Shown here: piece after piece, positions 27,747 to 35,527 of the stretch
Position numbering within the stretch: position 1 is the first letter of the stretch
How the letters are laid out: each line of letters begins with the position of its first letter
DNA from: Mycobacterium sp. SVM_VP21
GTDB taxonomy: Bacteria > Actinomycetota > Actinomycetes > Mycobacteriales > Mycobacteriaceae
Length of the DNA stretch: 64,000 nucleotides
NCBI GenBank assembly: GCA_024758765.1
Contig: CP101406.1
Coordinates: 3,658,001-3,722,000, forward strand
Reading direction: 5' to 3'
Position numbers and translations under genes: made by a program
Notes under the pieces: model-generated
Told to the model about the DNA's origin: nothing
Database searches by the model: none
What the model saw: only the letters and a program-made list of their open reading frames with translations

Positions 27747-27768
27747 ACGATAGCCAATCAGCTATCGT
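27747..27768. promoter_or_regulatory. Operator and -10 region of the XRE gene
   Basis: Perfect inverted repeat ACGATAGC-CAATCA-GCTATCGT, ending 6 nt from the ATG of the XRE gene. Read on the minus strand the inner arm contains TATCGT, which fits a mycobacterial TANNNT -10 box for a leaderless transcript. Binding of the XRE protein here would block its own promoter. Confidence 0.65.
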
Positions 27769-28082
27769 ACGTTCGGCCGCGGGCCAGACCGATCCCATAG
27801 CTGTGTTGTGCCGAACCCCACTTCCAGGACCATTTCTTGAGAGACAGGGGAGGGTCCAATGAGAGACGACGACACACCAGAGGCGCCGAGTCGGTTGCTG
27901 TCGGCGATGTCGCATCGACGGCGATGCTTAGCCGGTGTGTTGGTGGTCTGATTCGGACATGGACGGAGTCGGGATCGACTTGCCCTTGGTCAGTTCCCAG
28001 CGCCGACTTTGTCCTGGCTAGTCAAGGGGTGGGTGTTCTTGGTCGAACCTCGAAGGCGGAAGGGGCCTTCCAGGAAGCGGGG
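27769..28082. other. Intergenic stretch with a possible mini-ORF
   Basis: A 30-codon frame at 27,859-27,951 has a strong GGGGAGGG binding site but ends at a TGA; its start MRDDDTPEAPSRLL is protein-like. The frame may have been joined to the downstream gene before a frameshift. Nothing else is recognised. Confidence 0.35.
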
Positions 28083-28589
28083 ATGTTGGTGGCGGATCGC
28101 CAGGTACTGATGCTGAGGCAGCGATTCCCCACCGCGCGAGCCGCTGATGGCAACGCGCATATTCCCGGATACATGATCAATCTTGAGCCGACCAGTGAGC
28201 CATCGGAGCCGGTGGTCGATGACTTTATACGGTTGCTCCAACAGGCCATAGAACACGTCCGAGTCGCCGACGAAGCTTTGGTCGTTGAGCGTGGTGGCTG
28301 GGGCAGGCAGTCCGGACCGTACTGCCTGTTCGTGGAGTTAGAGCAAGATCGAGTCCTGATCAATAGCATCCAAACGGCACCACAGCCGGTTGGTTCCTCG
28401 ATCTGGTCTCCCCATAACGTGCCTGGTGAGTCGCGAACGACGCTGAAGATGCTAGCCGGCAGTGAAACCGTCAGTCAGGGGCCGTGGGTGATGCTGGATG
28501 CGATCCACCGTTGGGGCTTGACACCCTGGGACTTGACGTTGTCCTTCGTGCCCCTAAGCAACCGGCGCGACCCGCGTGCCAGTCGCTGA
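28083..28589 (+). CDS. Hypothetical protein, possibly TY-Chap-like
   Basis: A 168-residue soluble protein. The ATG at 28083 has AGGAAG upstream; the frame is open further upstream to 27,837 without a good start. A helical segment DDFIRLLQQAIEHV is followed by short strands (GPYCLFVEL, DRVLINSIQ) and a C-terminal LDAIHRWGLTPWDLTLSF. This helix-strand-helix order, ending in a Trp/Gly/Pro turn, is reminiscent of T3SS/TY-chaperone-like domains of actinobacteria, but the match is weak. The neighbours are a toxin-antitoxin remnant and an unknown defence-like gene. Confidence 0.45.
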   Translation: MLVADRQVLMLRQRFPTARAADGNAHIPGYMINLEPTSEPSEPVVDDFIRLLQQAIEHVRVADEALVVERGGWGRQSGPYCLFVELEQDRVLINSIQTAPQPVGSSIWSPHNVPGESRTTLKMLAGSETVSQGPWVMLDAIHRWGLTPWDLTLSFVPLSNRRDPRASR

Positions 28590-28737
28590 TTCGCTTCAGT
28601 CCGGAGGCGGCGTAGCCCCGTGTATCGCTTCGCGCGGCGGCGGCCATCCCTGTCGAGCAGTGCCCGATCACTGGTGGACGTCCTCGAAGCGGTTCCGCGG
28701 AAGCGCCAACGCAGTGTCCGCGGCCGCTACCTCGTGC

Positions 28738-30279
28738 TCATTGAGTATCTGCTGTGCCAGCCGAGATCTCGAAGATCTCACCTTTGATCGCCCAGCAGGT
28801 ATCGGCCGGTTCCGGTTCGACGGGAAACAACTCGCCAGCAAAGCACCGGTCGTCCGAGGGGTTCCACTGGACGCCACCCATCCGGGGGTAGACGAGTCGT
28901 GGTACCGGGCCGATCACGGCCTCTCCTTGATCGCGCAACAACCACTCAATCTCTTCGGGAGCGCCCTGGAGGAACTCCGCAAGCCAAGCCACGACGTCAG
29001 CGAGGTCCTTCGTGCCGGTGTGCGCCTGGAATGCGCAGATCACCCCATCGAAAACTGCTTTCATCAATTCGGCCTTCATATACGTCCCATGCCCATACGG
29101 CGCACGCAGTCGGACTCTGAGTGCGAATGGCACTCCAGGGGCGAGCACCTGCTCGGCGGTGTCGGCTTCACGGCGGACGCGACGGCGGGCCAGCGCCAGC
29201 CAAATGGGTGCCAGCGTCGTACCTTCCAGCTCGGTCCAGTCGAACGACGCGAGCGTGCGCACCCGGTTCCAGTAGATGAAGTTGTCGGATCGCGCGAGCG
29301 TGTAGCGGTAGCCGAATCGATACTCAGCCCCATCGGGTGCCGGAGGCGCATCGAGGCCTCCGTATTCCAGGCGGATCCCGTTGCGGCCTGCAACGCTGAA
29401 CGAGTCGATGTTGTAGAGCACGAGGTTTTCGATGTCGGCTTTGGGATGTTTGTCGCCGAAGAACGTGGCGTGCAGCACCTCTCGATCTGCCGGCGACAGC
29501 CGTCGGCAGCGGCTGCGGATTTCATCCCGCAGTCGCTCTTGCCAAGCCGGCTGGCGCTTGTAGCGGATGTAGTCATCGGCCCAGGCTTCGACCGCAGGAC
29601 TGTTCGTGGTCGGCCCGTGGATATCCCAACGACCATCGCGCGCCGGAGGCTTCACCGGCAGCGTCGGCTTGGTTGGGAGTAAGTGCACGACGTTGGGTTC
29701 TGGGTGGCAGGAACCGCAGCGCTGGATCGACACTCGCACCTGATCGGCAGCCCACTCGTCGAGTGCGTCCAGATGATCCGAGCAAACCTTGACGTATGGA
29801 CCGACCAACGCGGCGCCTCGCGAGAGCTGGTCAGTAAGCGTCCGACAATCGGCACGGTGCAGACGCGCACCGGTCGGGTTGTGACTGCGCAAAATGTTGA
29901 TCACGTAGCCATTCGGATGGTCCTTGAGCCAGGCTCGATAGCCAGGTTCATCGTCACGGAACTCACGCGCGGCCGGATTCCGATGCCGGCTCTGTTTCCA
30001 GTACTCCACGACCTCGTCACGTCTGCTCTCGTCGTCGCCGGGATAGTGCGACCACCGACTGCTGCCGTCGAAGCCACAGATGAGCAGCCCGCGATCGCAC
30101 TGGAAGGCGAAACCACCGCCGTGTTCGTCGTCATTGAACCCTTGGTGCACGACCTCAACAGTGGTTGACGGGTCAGCAGCCCATTTCGCGGTCAGCGCCT
30201 CAACCTTCGCCCGGGTAACCGGCGGCGCAATTTCGTCCAACGTCCCTCCCAGCGAGAGAATAGCGAGGTGGTCTGACAT
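28738..30279 (-). CDS. 513-residue protein of unknown function, nuclease-like features
   Basis: The N-terminal 110 residues (SLGGTLDE start) are followed by a module around WLKDHPNGYVINI, then LHRADCRTL and, further on, CGSC, so it has conserved His/Cys residues. The C-terminal half (about 230-510) holds WQERLRDEIRSRC, YNIDSFSVAGRNGIRLEYGG and YMKAELMKAVFDGVICAFQAH. The GYV...LHRATC-type module recurs in actinobacterial accessory proteins, but no function was recognised. The ATG at 30279 is chosen; an in-frame extension upstream is antisense to an IstB remnant and unlikely. Its position among restriction, toxin-antitoxin and transposon genes suggests defence; this is inference. Confidence 0.6.
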   Translation of the reverse strand: MSDHLAILSLGGTLDEIAPPVTRAKVEALTAKWAADPSTTVEVVHQGFNDDEHGGGFAFQCDRGLLICGFDGSSRWSHYPGDDESRRDEVVEYWKQSRHRNPAAREFRDDEPGYRAWLKDHPNGYVINILRSHNPTGARLHRADCRTLTDQLSRGAALVGPYVKVCSDHLDALDEWAADQVRVSIQRCGSCHPEPNVVHLLPTKPTLPVKPPARDGRWDIHGPTTNSPAVEAWADDYIRYKRQPAWQERLRDEIRSRCRRLSPADREVLHATFFGDKHPKADIENLVLYNIDSFSVAGRNGIRLEYGGLDAPPAPDGAEYRFGYRYTLARSDNFIYWNRVRTLASFDWTELEGTTLAPIWLALARRRVRREADTAEQVLAPGVPFALRVRLRAPYGHGTYMKAELMKAVFDGVICAFQAHTGTKDLADVVAWLAEFLQGAPEEIEWLLRDQGEAVIGPVPRLVYPRMGGVQWNPSDDRCFAGELFPVEPEPADTCWAIKGEIFEISAGTADTQ

Positions 30280-30313
30280 TGATGAGTATTGAATCCGTCT
30301 CGCTGAATGGCCC

Positions 30314-30457
30314 GGCCGGTCTATCGACGCCGCGGCGATAATCGCCCGCATCATCCACCACGCCGACGTCCTAACCCTCAAAGACGCCAGCTACTGGCTG
30401 CGCAACCGCGGAATCGAGACCCTGCCCAGCATCAGAACCCAGGACACGGCAGACCAG
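30314..30457 (+). pseudogene. Remnant of istB (IS21-family helper ATPase)
   Basis: An open frame of 48 codons reads IIARIIHHADVLTLKDASYW and then RNRGIETLPS, matching the C-terminal end of IstB-type ATPases (typically HHADVLTLKG-SYRL). There is no start codon, no Walker motifs and no istA. It directly abuts the broken gene on the other strand, so this insertion probably destroyed it. Confidence 0.7.
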
Positions 30458-30465
30458 AAAGCCAG

Positions 30466-30796
30466 CGAACTGAAGCTCCCCGGGTTTCGTGCACGCCTTC
30501 TTTTGACGGAAGGATGGCACGATGCCGACGAAATGCGAGCTCCGTCTAACTCATCAAAGATGCCGATCGGTTCATGTGCGCCGTCAGATCCAGGGTCTCC
30601 GCCCTGTGTGCGGCGATACGCCCGGTACCGGTTCACGACGTTGACGACACTGGAGTACTTAAGTCCAGTGGACTGCACTGCCCCAATCGATTACGCCGAG
30701 CACCAGGCTGTCGCAGTATCCCGATGGAGCCTGCGAGCCGAGAAACGGTTCACAGCGATCGACAAGCCTGCTGAGTTGGCCAGAGGATAGCGCCAT
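30466..30796 (-). pseudogene. Frameshifted and truncated hypothetical gene
   Basis: A reading frame starts at ATG 30796 ([15 protein letters not shown]) and hits a stop after SAVHWT near 30,660. The next frame continues with protein-like sequence (STGLKYSSVVNVVNRYRAYR, then GGDPGSDG and FDELDG). A further shift follows before homology ends at the IstB remnant. The pieces look like one small actinobacterial protein of unknown function broken by at least one frameshift and cut at its 3' end. Confidence 0.6.
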
Positions 30797-30856
30797 GTTC
30801 GTATTTTGCCATATTTTTCCAGCCTTCCGGCGCGGACGCCATCTATGATGCCGCCC

Positions 30857-32335
30857 ATGCCGCTGCGCATCGGGGAGAGCTTCGCCGGGTACCGGGTCCT
30901 GCGGCTGCTCGGCTCCGGAGGGATGGGCGAGGTCTACTTGGTTCAGCACCCCCGCTTGCCTCGGCAGGAGGCGCTGAAGGTGCTTCGACCCGACATATCG
31001 ATCGACCCCTCCTTCCGGGATCGGTTCATCCGTGAAGCAGACCTCGCGGCTGGACTACGCCACCCTCACATAGTCGGCGTACACGATCGAGGCGAGCACG
31101 ATGGACAGCTCTGGATCTCGATGGACTACATCGACGGCACCGATCTCGGCCAGCTAGTGGAGAAGTGGTACCCGGCTGGTATGCCCGTCGAACTTGTCGT
31201 GCCCATCGTGAACGCGGTGGCTAACGCCTTGGACTACGCCCACAAAAAGGGCCTGCTGCACCGCGACGTCAAACCCGCCAACATCATGGTCGCTGACCTC
31301 GGCACCGACGACCCGAGCATCTTCCTCACCGACTTCGGCATCGCCCGTCCCCTCGACGACACGAACGGCCTCACCACAACCAACATGACGGTTGGGACAG
31401 TTGCCTACGCAGCGCCCGAGCAACTCATGGGCGAAGCGATGGACGGGCGAGCTGACGAATATGCGCTGGCAGCAACAACATACAACCTGCTGACCGGCGC
31501 ACAACTGTTTCCGCGCTCCAACCCCGCCGTCGTCATCAGCAGACACCTCAACACGCCACCGCCCAATTTGGGTGACTGTCGCCCGGACTGCGCATACCTA
31601 GATGGCGTGCTCCAGTTTGCACTGGCCAAGAACCCGGCTGAACGTTTTATATCCAGTTCGGCGTTCGCACAGGCCTTGACCGCTGCATCGCCTGGACAGC
31701 CAGGTGCGTCTGCAAACGCAACGACTAAAGCGGCAGGGCACCCACGCAGGTTCTCGGCCACGATCGGTGCGAGCCTGCCCAAGTCACCACCCGCCGTGCG
31801 TTCTCGGCACTTCTGGGTTGGTCTGGCCGGATTCGCTGCAACCATCGTCCTGATCGGCGTTATCGGGGTGCTGTGGCGGCCATGGCAGCACTCGCCATCG
31901 AAAAACGCTGTCGTCTCGTCGAGCACTGCACTGACCGCGCCCACCCTGACCGCGACGGTAGCCGCACCGCCCCCTGCCCCTACCCCTGCCGCGCCGGAGT
32001 CGTCTCTTCCGACGAGTGCGCTGACGACACCGTCGGTGGCGGTAACAACTCCTGCGTCCAATCCCAACGGGCCTGGATGTTCGTCGCAGCGACCGGACAA
32101 GTGTGGTCAATGGACGCCCGAGCAGGCCGCGTTCGCCTGCAGGGCAACCCTCGCCGGAGCCGACTACACCACAGACCTCAAGCGCATGCTTATCAATCGC
32201 TACGGGCTGAGTGAAACCAGCGCCTTCTTCCTCGGCAAGGAGGCCATGTACAGCATTAACAGCGGCGGAGCCTACATCGCTCCACCGTCCAACGCCGAAG
32301 GTTTCCACCCGCTGTGCAACGACATCGTTCCTTGA
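30857..32335 (+). CDS. Transmembrane serine/threonine protein kinase (PknB family)
   Basis: A 492-residue kinase. The N-terminal catalytic domain has the glycine loop [11 protein letters not shown], the ATP-binding Lys in ALKVLRP, the catalytic loop [12 protein letters not shown] and the activation-segment APEQ with a Thr-rich stretch [10 protein letters not shown] proline-rich juxtamembrane part, one membrane helix (about 310-332, [19 protein letters not shown]), a Pro/Thr-rich linker and an extracellular domain of about 70 residues with two Cys follow. The M at 30857 resembles the start of mycobacterial orphan kinases; ATGs at 30845/30848 are possible. The extracellular domain may sense a ligand. 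Its substrate is unknown. It lies alone in the accessory region. Confidence 0.9.
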   Translation: MPLRIGESFAGYRVLRLLGSGGMGEVYLVQHPRLPRQEALKVLRPDISIDPSFRDRFIREADLAAGLRHPHIVGVHDRGEHDGQLWISMDYIDGTDLGQLVEKWYPAGMPVELVVPIVNAVANALDYAHKKGLLHRDVKPANIMVADLGTDDPSIFLTDFGIARPLDDTNGLTTTNMTVGTVAYAAPEQLMGEAMDGRADEYALAATTYNLLTGAQLFPRSNPAVVISRHLNTPPPNLGDCRPDCAYLDGVLQFALAKNPAERFISSSAFAQALTAASPGQPGASANATTKAAGHPRRFSATIGASLPKSPPAVRSRHFWVGLAGFAATIVLIGVIGVLWRPWQHSPSKNAVVSSSTALTAPTLTATVAAPPPAPTPAAPESSLPTSALTTPSVAVTTPASNPNGPGCSSQRPDKCGQWTPEQAAFACRATLAGADYTTDLKRMLINRYGLSETSAFFLGKEAMYSINSGGAYIAPPSNAEGFHPLCNDIVP

Positions 32336-33004
32336 CGTCAGGGGTTACCGATGTCGACCGCGAGTGGGGCGTTCGACCTGAGACCGGTTGCGGGGGTGAG
32401 AAATTGCAGCCCAGCGCGACACCGTGTCTTCAATGTCGCTCCCATAGCTCCGGCCGGCACTACCAGTGTGCTGCGGTATACATCAGGCGAAGCTGTAGCG
32501 CCTGTAGCGATGGGGTGGTGACTACCGTTCGCTACCACTGCGATGGAACCTCAGTGCAGATGCTGGATGCACCGCCGCTTGACCGCTAACGGTCCGCGCA
32601 CCGGTCGATTCATCGCACAGCTCATCACCACAAAACTAGAGCGGCCGACATAAACGGCGGTCAGCTCCCAGAACACGGCGACGAGCCGGTAGCAACCCTC
32701 GACGCCGCGCCGTCAACGGCATCCCAGCAATCACTCCGAAGCATGCGTCCTCACGCATGACACGTTCGTGAGACATATGACAAGGAGATGTAGGGTCTCA
32801 GGCCGCGTGTCATTTTGAGACCTTGTGGACTGCGGCGATGAAGGTTGTCTCACGCGGCGTCATCTGGGTTTGTCTCAAGGTTGTGTCACTTCTTCAGGCG
32901 ACGAGCCCAAGCTCGCCGACGAAGCTCGCTGTAGATGCGTCGGGGGCGTAGTGTACGGCGGTTGGTCCTGGACAGCGAGCGGCGCAAGAGCGCAATTGTC
33001 TTGT
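32336..33004. other. Gene-free stretch with IS-end-like sequence
   Basis: No convincing coding frame on either strand. The middle holds the repeat at 32,756-32,864 and further GTCTCA/GTGTCA words up to about 32,890. The flanks look like decayed insertion sequence DNA. Confidence 0.45.
32756..32864. repeat. IS-end-like repeat, copy B
   Basis: Two blocks. The first (32,756-32,787) is nearly identical to 37,377-37,407 (CATGACACGTT, one variable base, GTGAGACA). The second, starting TGTAGGGTCTCA at 32,789, aligns with copy A at 12,709. It thus links the other two sites, and the many TGACAC/TGAGAC words look like transposase-binding subrepeats. Confidence 0.65.
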
Positions 33005-33655
33005 CTAGGAACGCCGAAACCTGCGCAGGACGTGGCGGAGAGATTCGCGGCGAATCAGTGCGGTGGTGACGAACATGGGAAAGGTGACCGTCCAGGCGAA
33101 CAGGGAGACTGCCAGTTCATCGCGCAGCCTGCTGTTGTCGATGGGCTGGTGCGAGAGTCGCGCCAGCAGGGCATCGAAGGTGTTGGTGCTGCGGTTCAAG
33201 ATCGTGATGATCCTGGCGATCGTCTCGATGCGGCGGCGGTGGGCGCTGTCGAATGCAACCGTCACCGCGGTTTGAAGCAACGGCGAGACCGGGCCGAAGT
33301 CGGCGCGTGCCAACGCTTCGGCGTAGGTGGTGGCCAGCCATTGCGGGTCATGCGGTGAGCCGAGGGTCTGTTTTTCCTGCGGGTCGGCCGGTGCTTCGAT
33401 TCCGGAGATCGTCGAGAGCGGAAGGCCGGTGCGTAGCGCCCATTCGCGGTGGATGAAGGTGCAGTAGCGGCAGTCGTGGGCGTGGGATACCGCCAGCATG
33501 ATGGCTTCTCGGGTTTGGCGGTCCACTGCGCGGCGCAACCAGACATCGGCTCCGATCTTCCATTTGACCCGCCGCAGATCTGCTCGCAACTGAGCGACGG
33601 TGTAGGTGCGTTTGTTGAAGACGTCAAAGACGCGATCGGGCGGCACGGCGATCAT
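33005..33655 (-). CDS. Carboxymuconolactone decarboxylase/AhpD-like protein
   Basis: A 216-residue all-helical protein with the AhpD-type redox motif CRYCTFIHREW in its first half (the CxxC plus a His three residues on), followed by a C-terminal membrane-adjacent hydrophobic segment (ELAVSLFAWTVTFPMFVTTALI). AhpD-like proteins have CxxC-dependent peroxidase or hydroperoxide-reducing activity; the substrate here is unknown. It follows the TetR gene by 9 nt on the same strand and is a distant paralogue of the protein at 34,803, so the group forms one operon. Confidence 0.85.
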   Translation of the reverse strand: MIAVPPDRVFDVFNKRTYTVAQLRADLRRVKWKIGADVWLRRAVDRQTREAIMLAVSHAHDCRYCTFIHREWALRTGLPLSTISGIEAPADPQEKQTLGSPHDPQWLATTYAEALARADFGPVSPLLQTAVTVAFDSAHRRRIETIARIITILNRSTNTFDALLARLSHQPIDNSRLRDELAVSLFAWTVTFPMFVTTALIRRESLRHVLRRFRRS

Positions 33656-33664
33656 CGGTTTCGG

Positions 33665-34264
33665 TCATTGATCTTGTTCAACCCGGCGCTGGGCGGCGCC
33701 TTCTGTCAGGATCGTCCAGAGCAGGTCGCTGATCTGTTCGGCGGTTTTGTTCGGCGGATGGTCGGCCGTCCAGTTCAGCGCCCCCAGCCACAGATCTCGC
33801 AGGGTGGGGATGTCGATGTCGGCGGCGATGAAGCCGGCGCCGGCGGCCTCGTAGAACAGGCCGTCAAAGAGCGAGAAGAGTCGGTCGTGGAGCAGCGCGG
33901 CCCGTTCCCGGTCGCCGCCTTTGAGGGACCGCCAGTCATAGAGCAGAACGTAGAGGGCATCGTTTCCGCTCCACAGCGTCTCAAGGTATGCCGTCATCGC
34001 TGCGCGCAGTCGGTCATCGACGCTGTGCTTGCCGGCGATCGCTTGGCGGATCGCATCGGTGGTGCGCTCGACCGCACTTTCCATGACCGCGATCAGCAGC
34101 CCCTCTTTCTTGGCGTAGCGGTACTGCAGGCTGCCCAGCAGCATTCCGGCGTCGTCGGCGACCTGGCGGACCGTGGTGGCCAGGTAGCCCTGCGAACGGA
34201 AACGCCGTGCGGCGCTGTTGAGGATCTTCGTGCGCGTGTCGCTTGCGCGGTGTCGTGATGTGAT
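33665..34264 (-). CDS. TetR/AcrR-family regulator with apparent ATC start
   Basis: A 199-residue TetR protein. The N-terminal helix-turn-helix reads TKILNSAARRFRSQGY, then LATTVRQVADDAGMLLGSL and YRYAKKEGLL, and the C-terminal helical domain is complete. The frame opens after a TAA, and the only in-frame start upstream of the helix-turn-helix with a ribosome binding site is ATC at 34264, preceded by GAAGGA at 8 nt. The first in-frame ATG (34144) lies inside the recognition helix and would remove DNA binding. Either ATC is used or a former ATG was mutated. It probably controls the oxidoreductase/AhpD-like operon around it. Confidence 0.78.
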   Translation of the reverse strand: MTSRHRASDTRTKILNSAARRFRSQGYLATTVRQVADDAGMLLGSLQYRYAKKEGLLIAVMESAVERTTDAIRQAIAGKHSVDDRLRAAMTAYLETLWSGNDALYVLLYDWRSLKGGDRERAALLHDRLFSLFDGLFYEAAGAGFIAADIDIPTLRDLWLGALNWTADHPPNKTAEQISDLLWTILTEGAAQRRVEQDQ

Positions 34265-34332
34265 GGCCGGTGTCCTTCGGCTTGGGTTTTATGGTGGGAT
34301 GGCCGGCGGTGGATGGGGTAGGAGCGAGTTTT

Positions 34333-34803
34333 CTACTGTTCGAGAGTGAAGTACAGCACCACCGTGCCGCGCAACGCGGCATGGCACAGATAGCGGTCGG
34401 GCGCCATGCTGCGGATCTCTGCTTCCAGCCCGCGCAGGAATCGCGGGTTGTCCGGGCGTTGATACGACAGCCGCGCGGCCTGCTCCCCGTACTGCACGCG
34501 GTAGCCGAAACGCTGGAAGCGTCCAGTCGAGGTCAACCAGACGTTGGCGCCGTTGTCGCCGTCAAAGGCCTTGCCGTACCACGGAAACCTCAGATGCGGA
34601 GTGATGTAGGCGATCGCCCGTCGCAGTCGGCCCGGCAGTGAGTCAAGAGCGGTAACGGCTGCCAGACGGCCGCGAAACACGCCCTTGAGTGTGTTTTCGG
34701 GCGGTGCGGCCAACTGGTCGAACAGCTGTTCGCAGTCGGCCATCGTGCGCAGCGACACACTGACGTCATCCCCCGGTGCGGCGTCGTGCCCGAGGCGGGC
34801 CAT
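34333..34803 (-). CDS. Hypothetical protein in the GMC/AhpD operon
   Basis: A 156-residue protein with no recognised family. It is soluble, with an acidic N-terminus and a core rich in aromatic residues and arginine (HLRFPWYGKAF, FQRFGYRVQYG), and ends in a strand VVLYFTLE. It looks like a small alpha/beta barrel or lipocalin-like fold, but that is a guess. The start overlaps the stop of the upstream AhpD-like gene (TGATG), so it is co-translated with it. Confidence 0.65.
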   Translation of the reverse strand: MARLGHDAAPGDDVSVSLRTMADCEQLFDQLAAPPENTLKGVFRGRLAAVTALDSLPGRLRRAIAYITPHLRFPWYGKAFDGDNGANVWLTSTGRFQRFGYRVQYGEQAARLSYQRPDNPRFLRGLEAEIRSMAPDRYLCHAALRGTVVLYFTLEQ

Positions 34804-35474
34804 CAGGCGGCCTGCGCGTCGTCGGGCGCCTGACCGGCGGTGAAGACGCGGAACTCGCGAAGCAGCCGCAACGGCGACTTGCGCAGAATGAGACTCAGCG
34901 CCGGCACCAGGAGGGGACCCAAGGTCAACAGCCCAGCCGTGATGATCAGTTCGGCGGCCAGTGATTGCGAAGCCGGTTCACCGCGCAGGCGGCACAGCAA
35001 GGCATCCATGGTGTTTGCAGATCGGTTAACGATGGTCATCACCAGCGCGACGGCCTCGATGTTGCGGCGCTCACCGGCGTCATGGTGGCGGGCCGTGTCG
35101 GCGACGATCTCAGCCGGCAGCGTCCCGAAGTCGTTTTCGGCCAGTGATCTCGCGTAGACAAGCGCGCTCCACCTGCCACGATCGAAGTCCGCGGGATCGG
35201 TGCCTTCCAGTTGCGCGATTTCGTCGTCGGACGCACCGGTGCGGATGGCCCATTCCTGGTGGATGTAGCTGCAGTACCGGCAGCCGTTTGCCCGGGCAAC
35301 GGTCAGCATGACCTGCTCCCGCAGGCTCGGATCCATCCGGTGCAGTCCCCATACCAGCCCCGCGCGCGGGGCGAGCGGGATGAACCGCACGAGAGCTGCG
35401 GCCAGTTGGCGCAGCGTATAGGTTTTCCCAATCGGTTTTCCGCCGGCGCGTGCCGGCTTCTTGGTGAACAGCAT
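34803..35474 (-). CDS. Carboxymuconolactone decarboxylase/AhpD-like protein
   Basis: A 223-residue helical protein with the redox motif CRYCSYIHQEW, preceded by a Lys/Arg-rich N-terminus and followed by a hydrophobic C-terminal helix pair (ELIITAGLLTLGPLLVPALSL). A GGGAGAG site lies upstream of the ATG. It is paralogous to the protein at 33,005. It is second in the operon after the GMC oxidoreductase; together they suggest redox modification of a lipid or sterol-like compound with peroxide handling. Confidence 0.87.
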   Translation of the reverse strand: MLFTKKPARAGGKPIGKTYTLRQLAAALVRFIPLAPRAGLVWGLHRMDPSLREQVMLTVARANGCRYCSYIHQEWAIRTGASDDEIAQLEGTDPADFDRGRWSALVYARSLAENDFGTLPAEIVADTARHHDAGERRNIEAVALVMTIVNRSANTMDALLCRLRGEPASQSLAAELIITAGLLTLGPLLVPALSLILRKSPLRLLREFRVFTAGQAPDDAQAA

Positions 35475-35527
35475 GTCCAGCTCTCCCTTCAGAGTTTCTG
35501 TTTACCCGGTGCGGCTCTTCGGCGGTG

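Noticed and set aside
32314..32589. Cys-rich plus-strand frame after the kinase gene
   Set aside because: No start signal and no plausible fold; it runs through decayed intergenic sequence.
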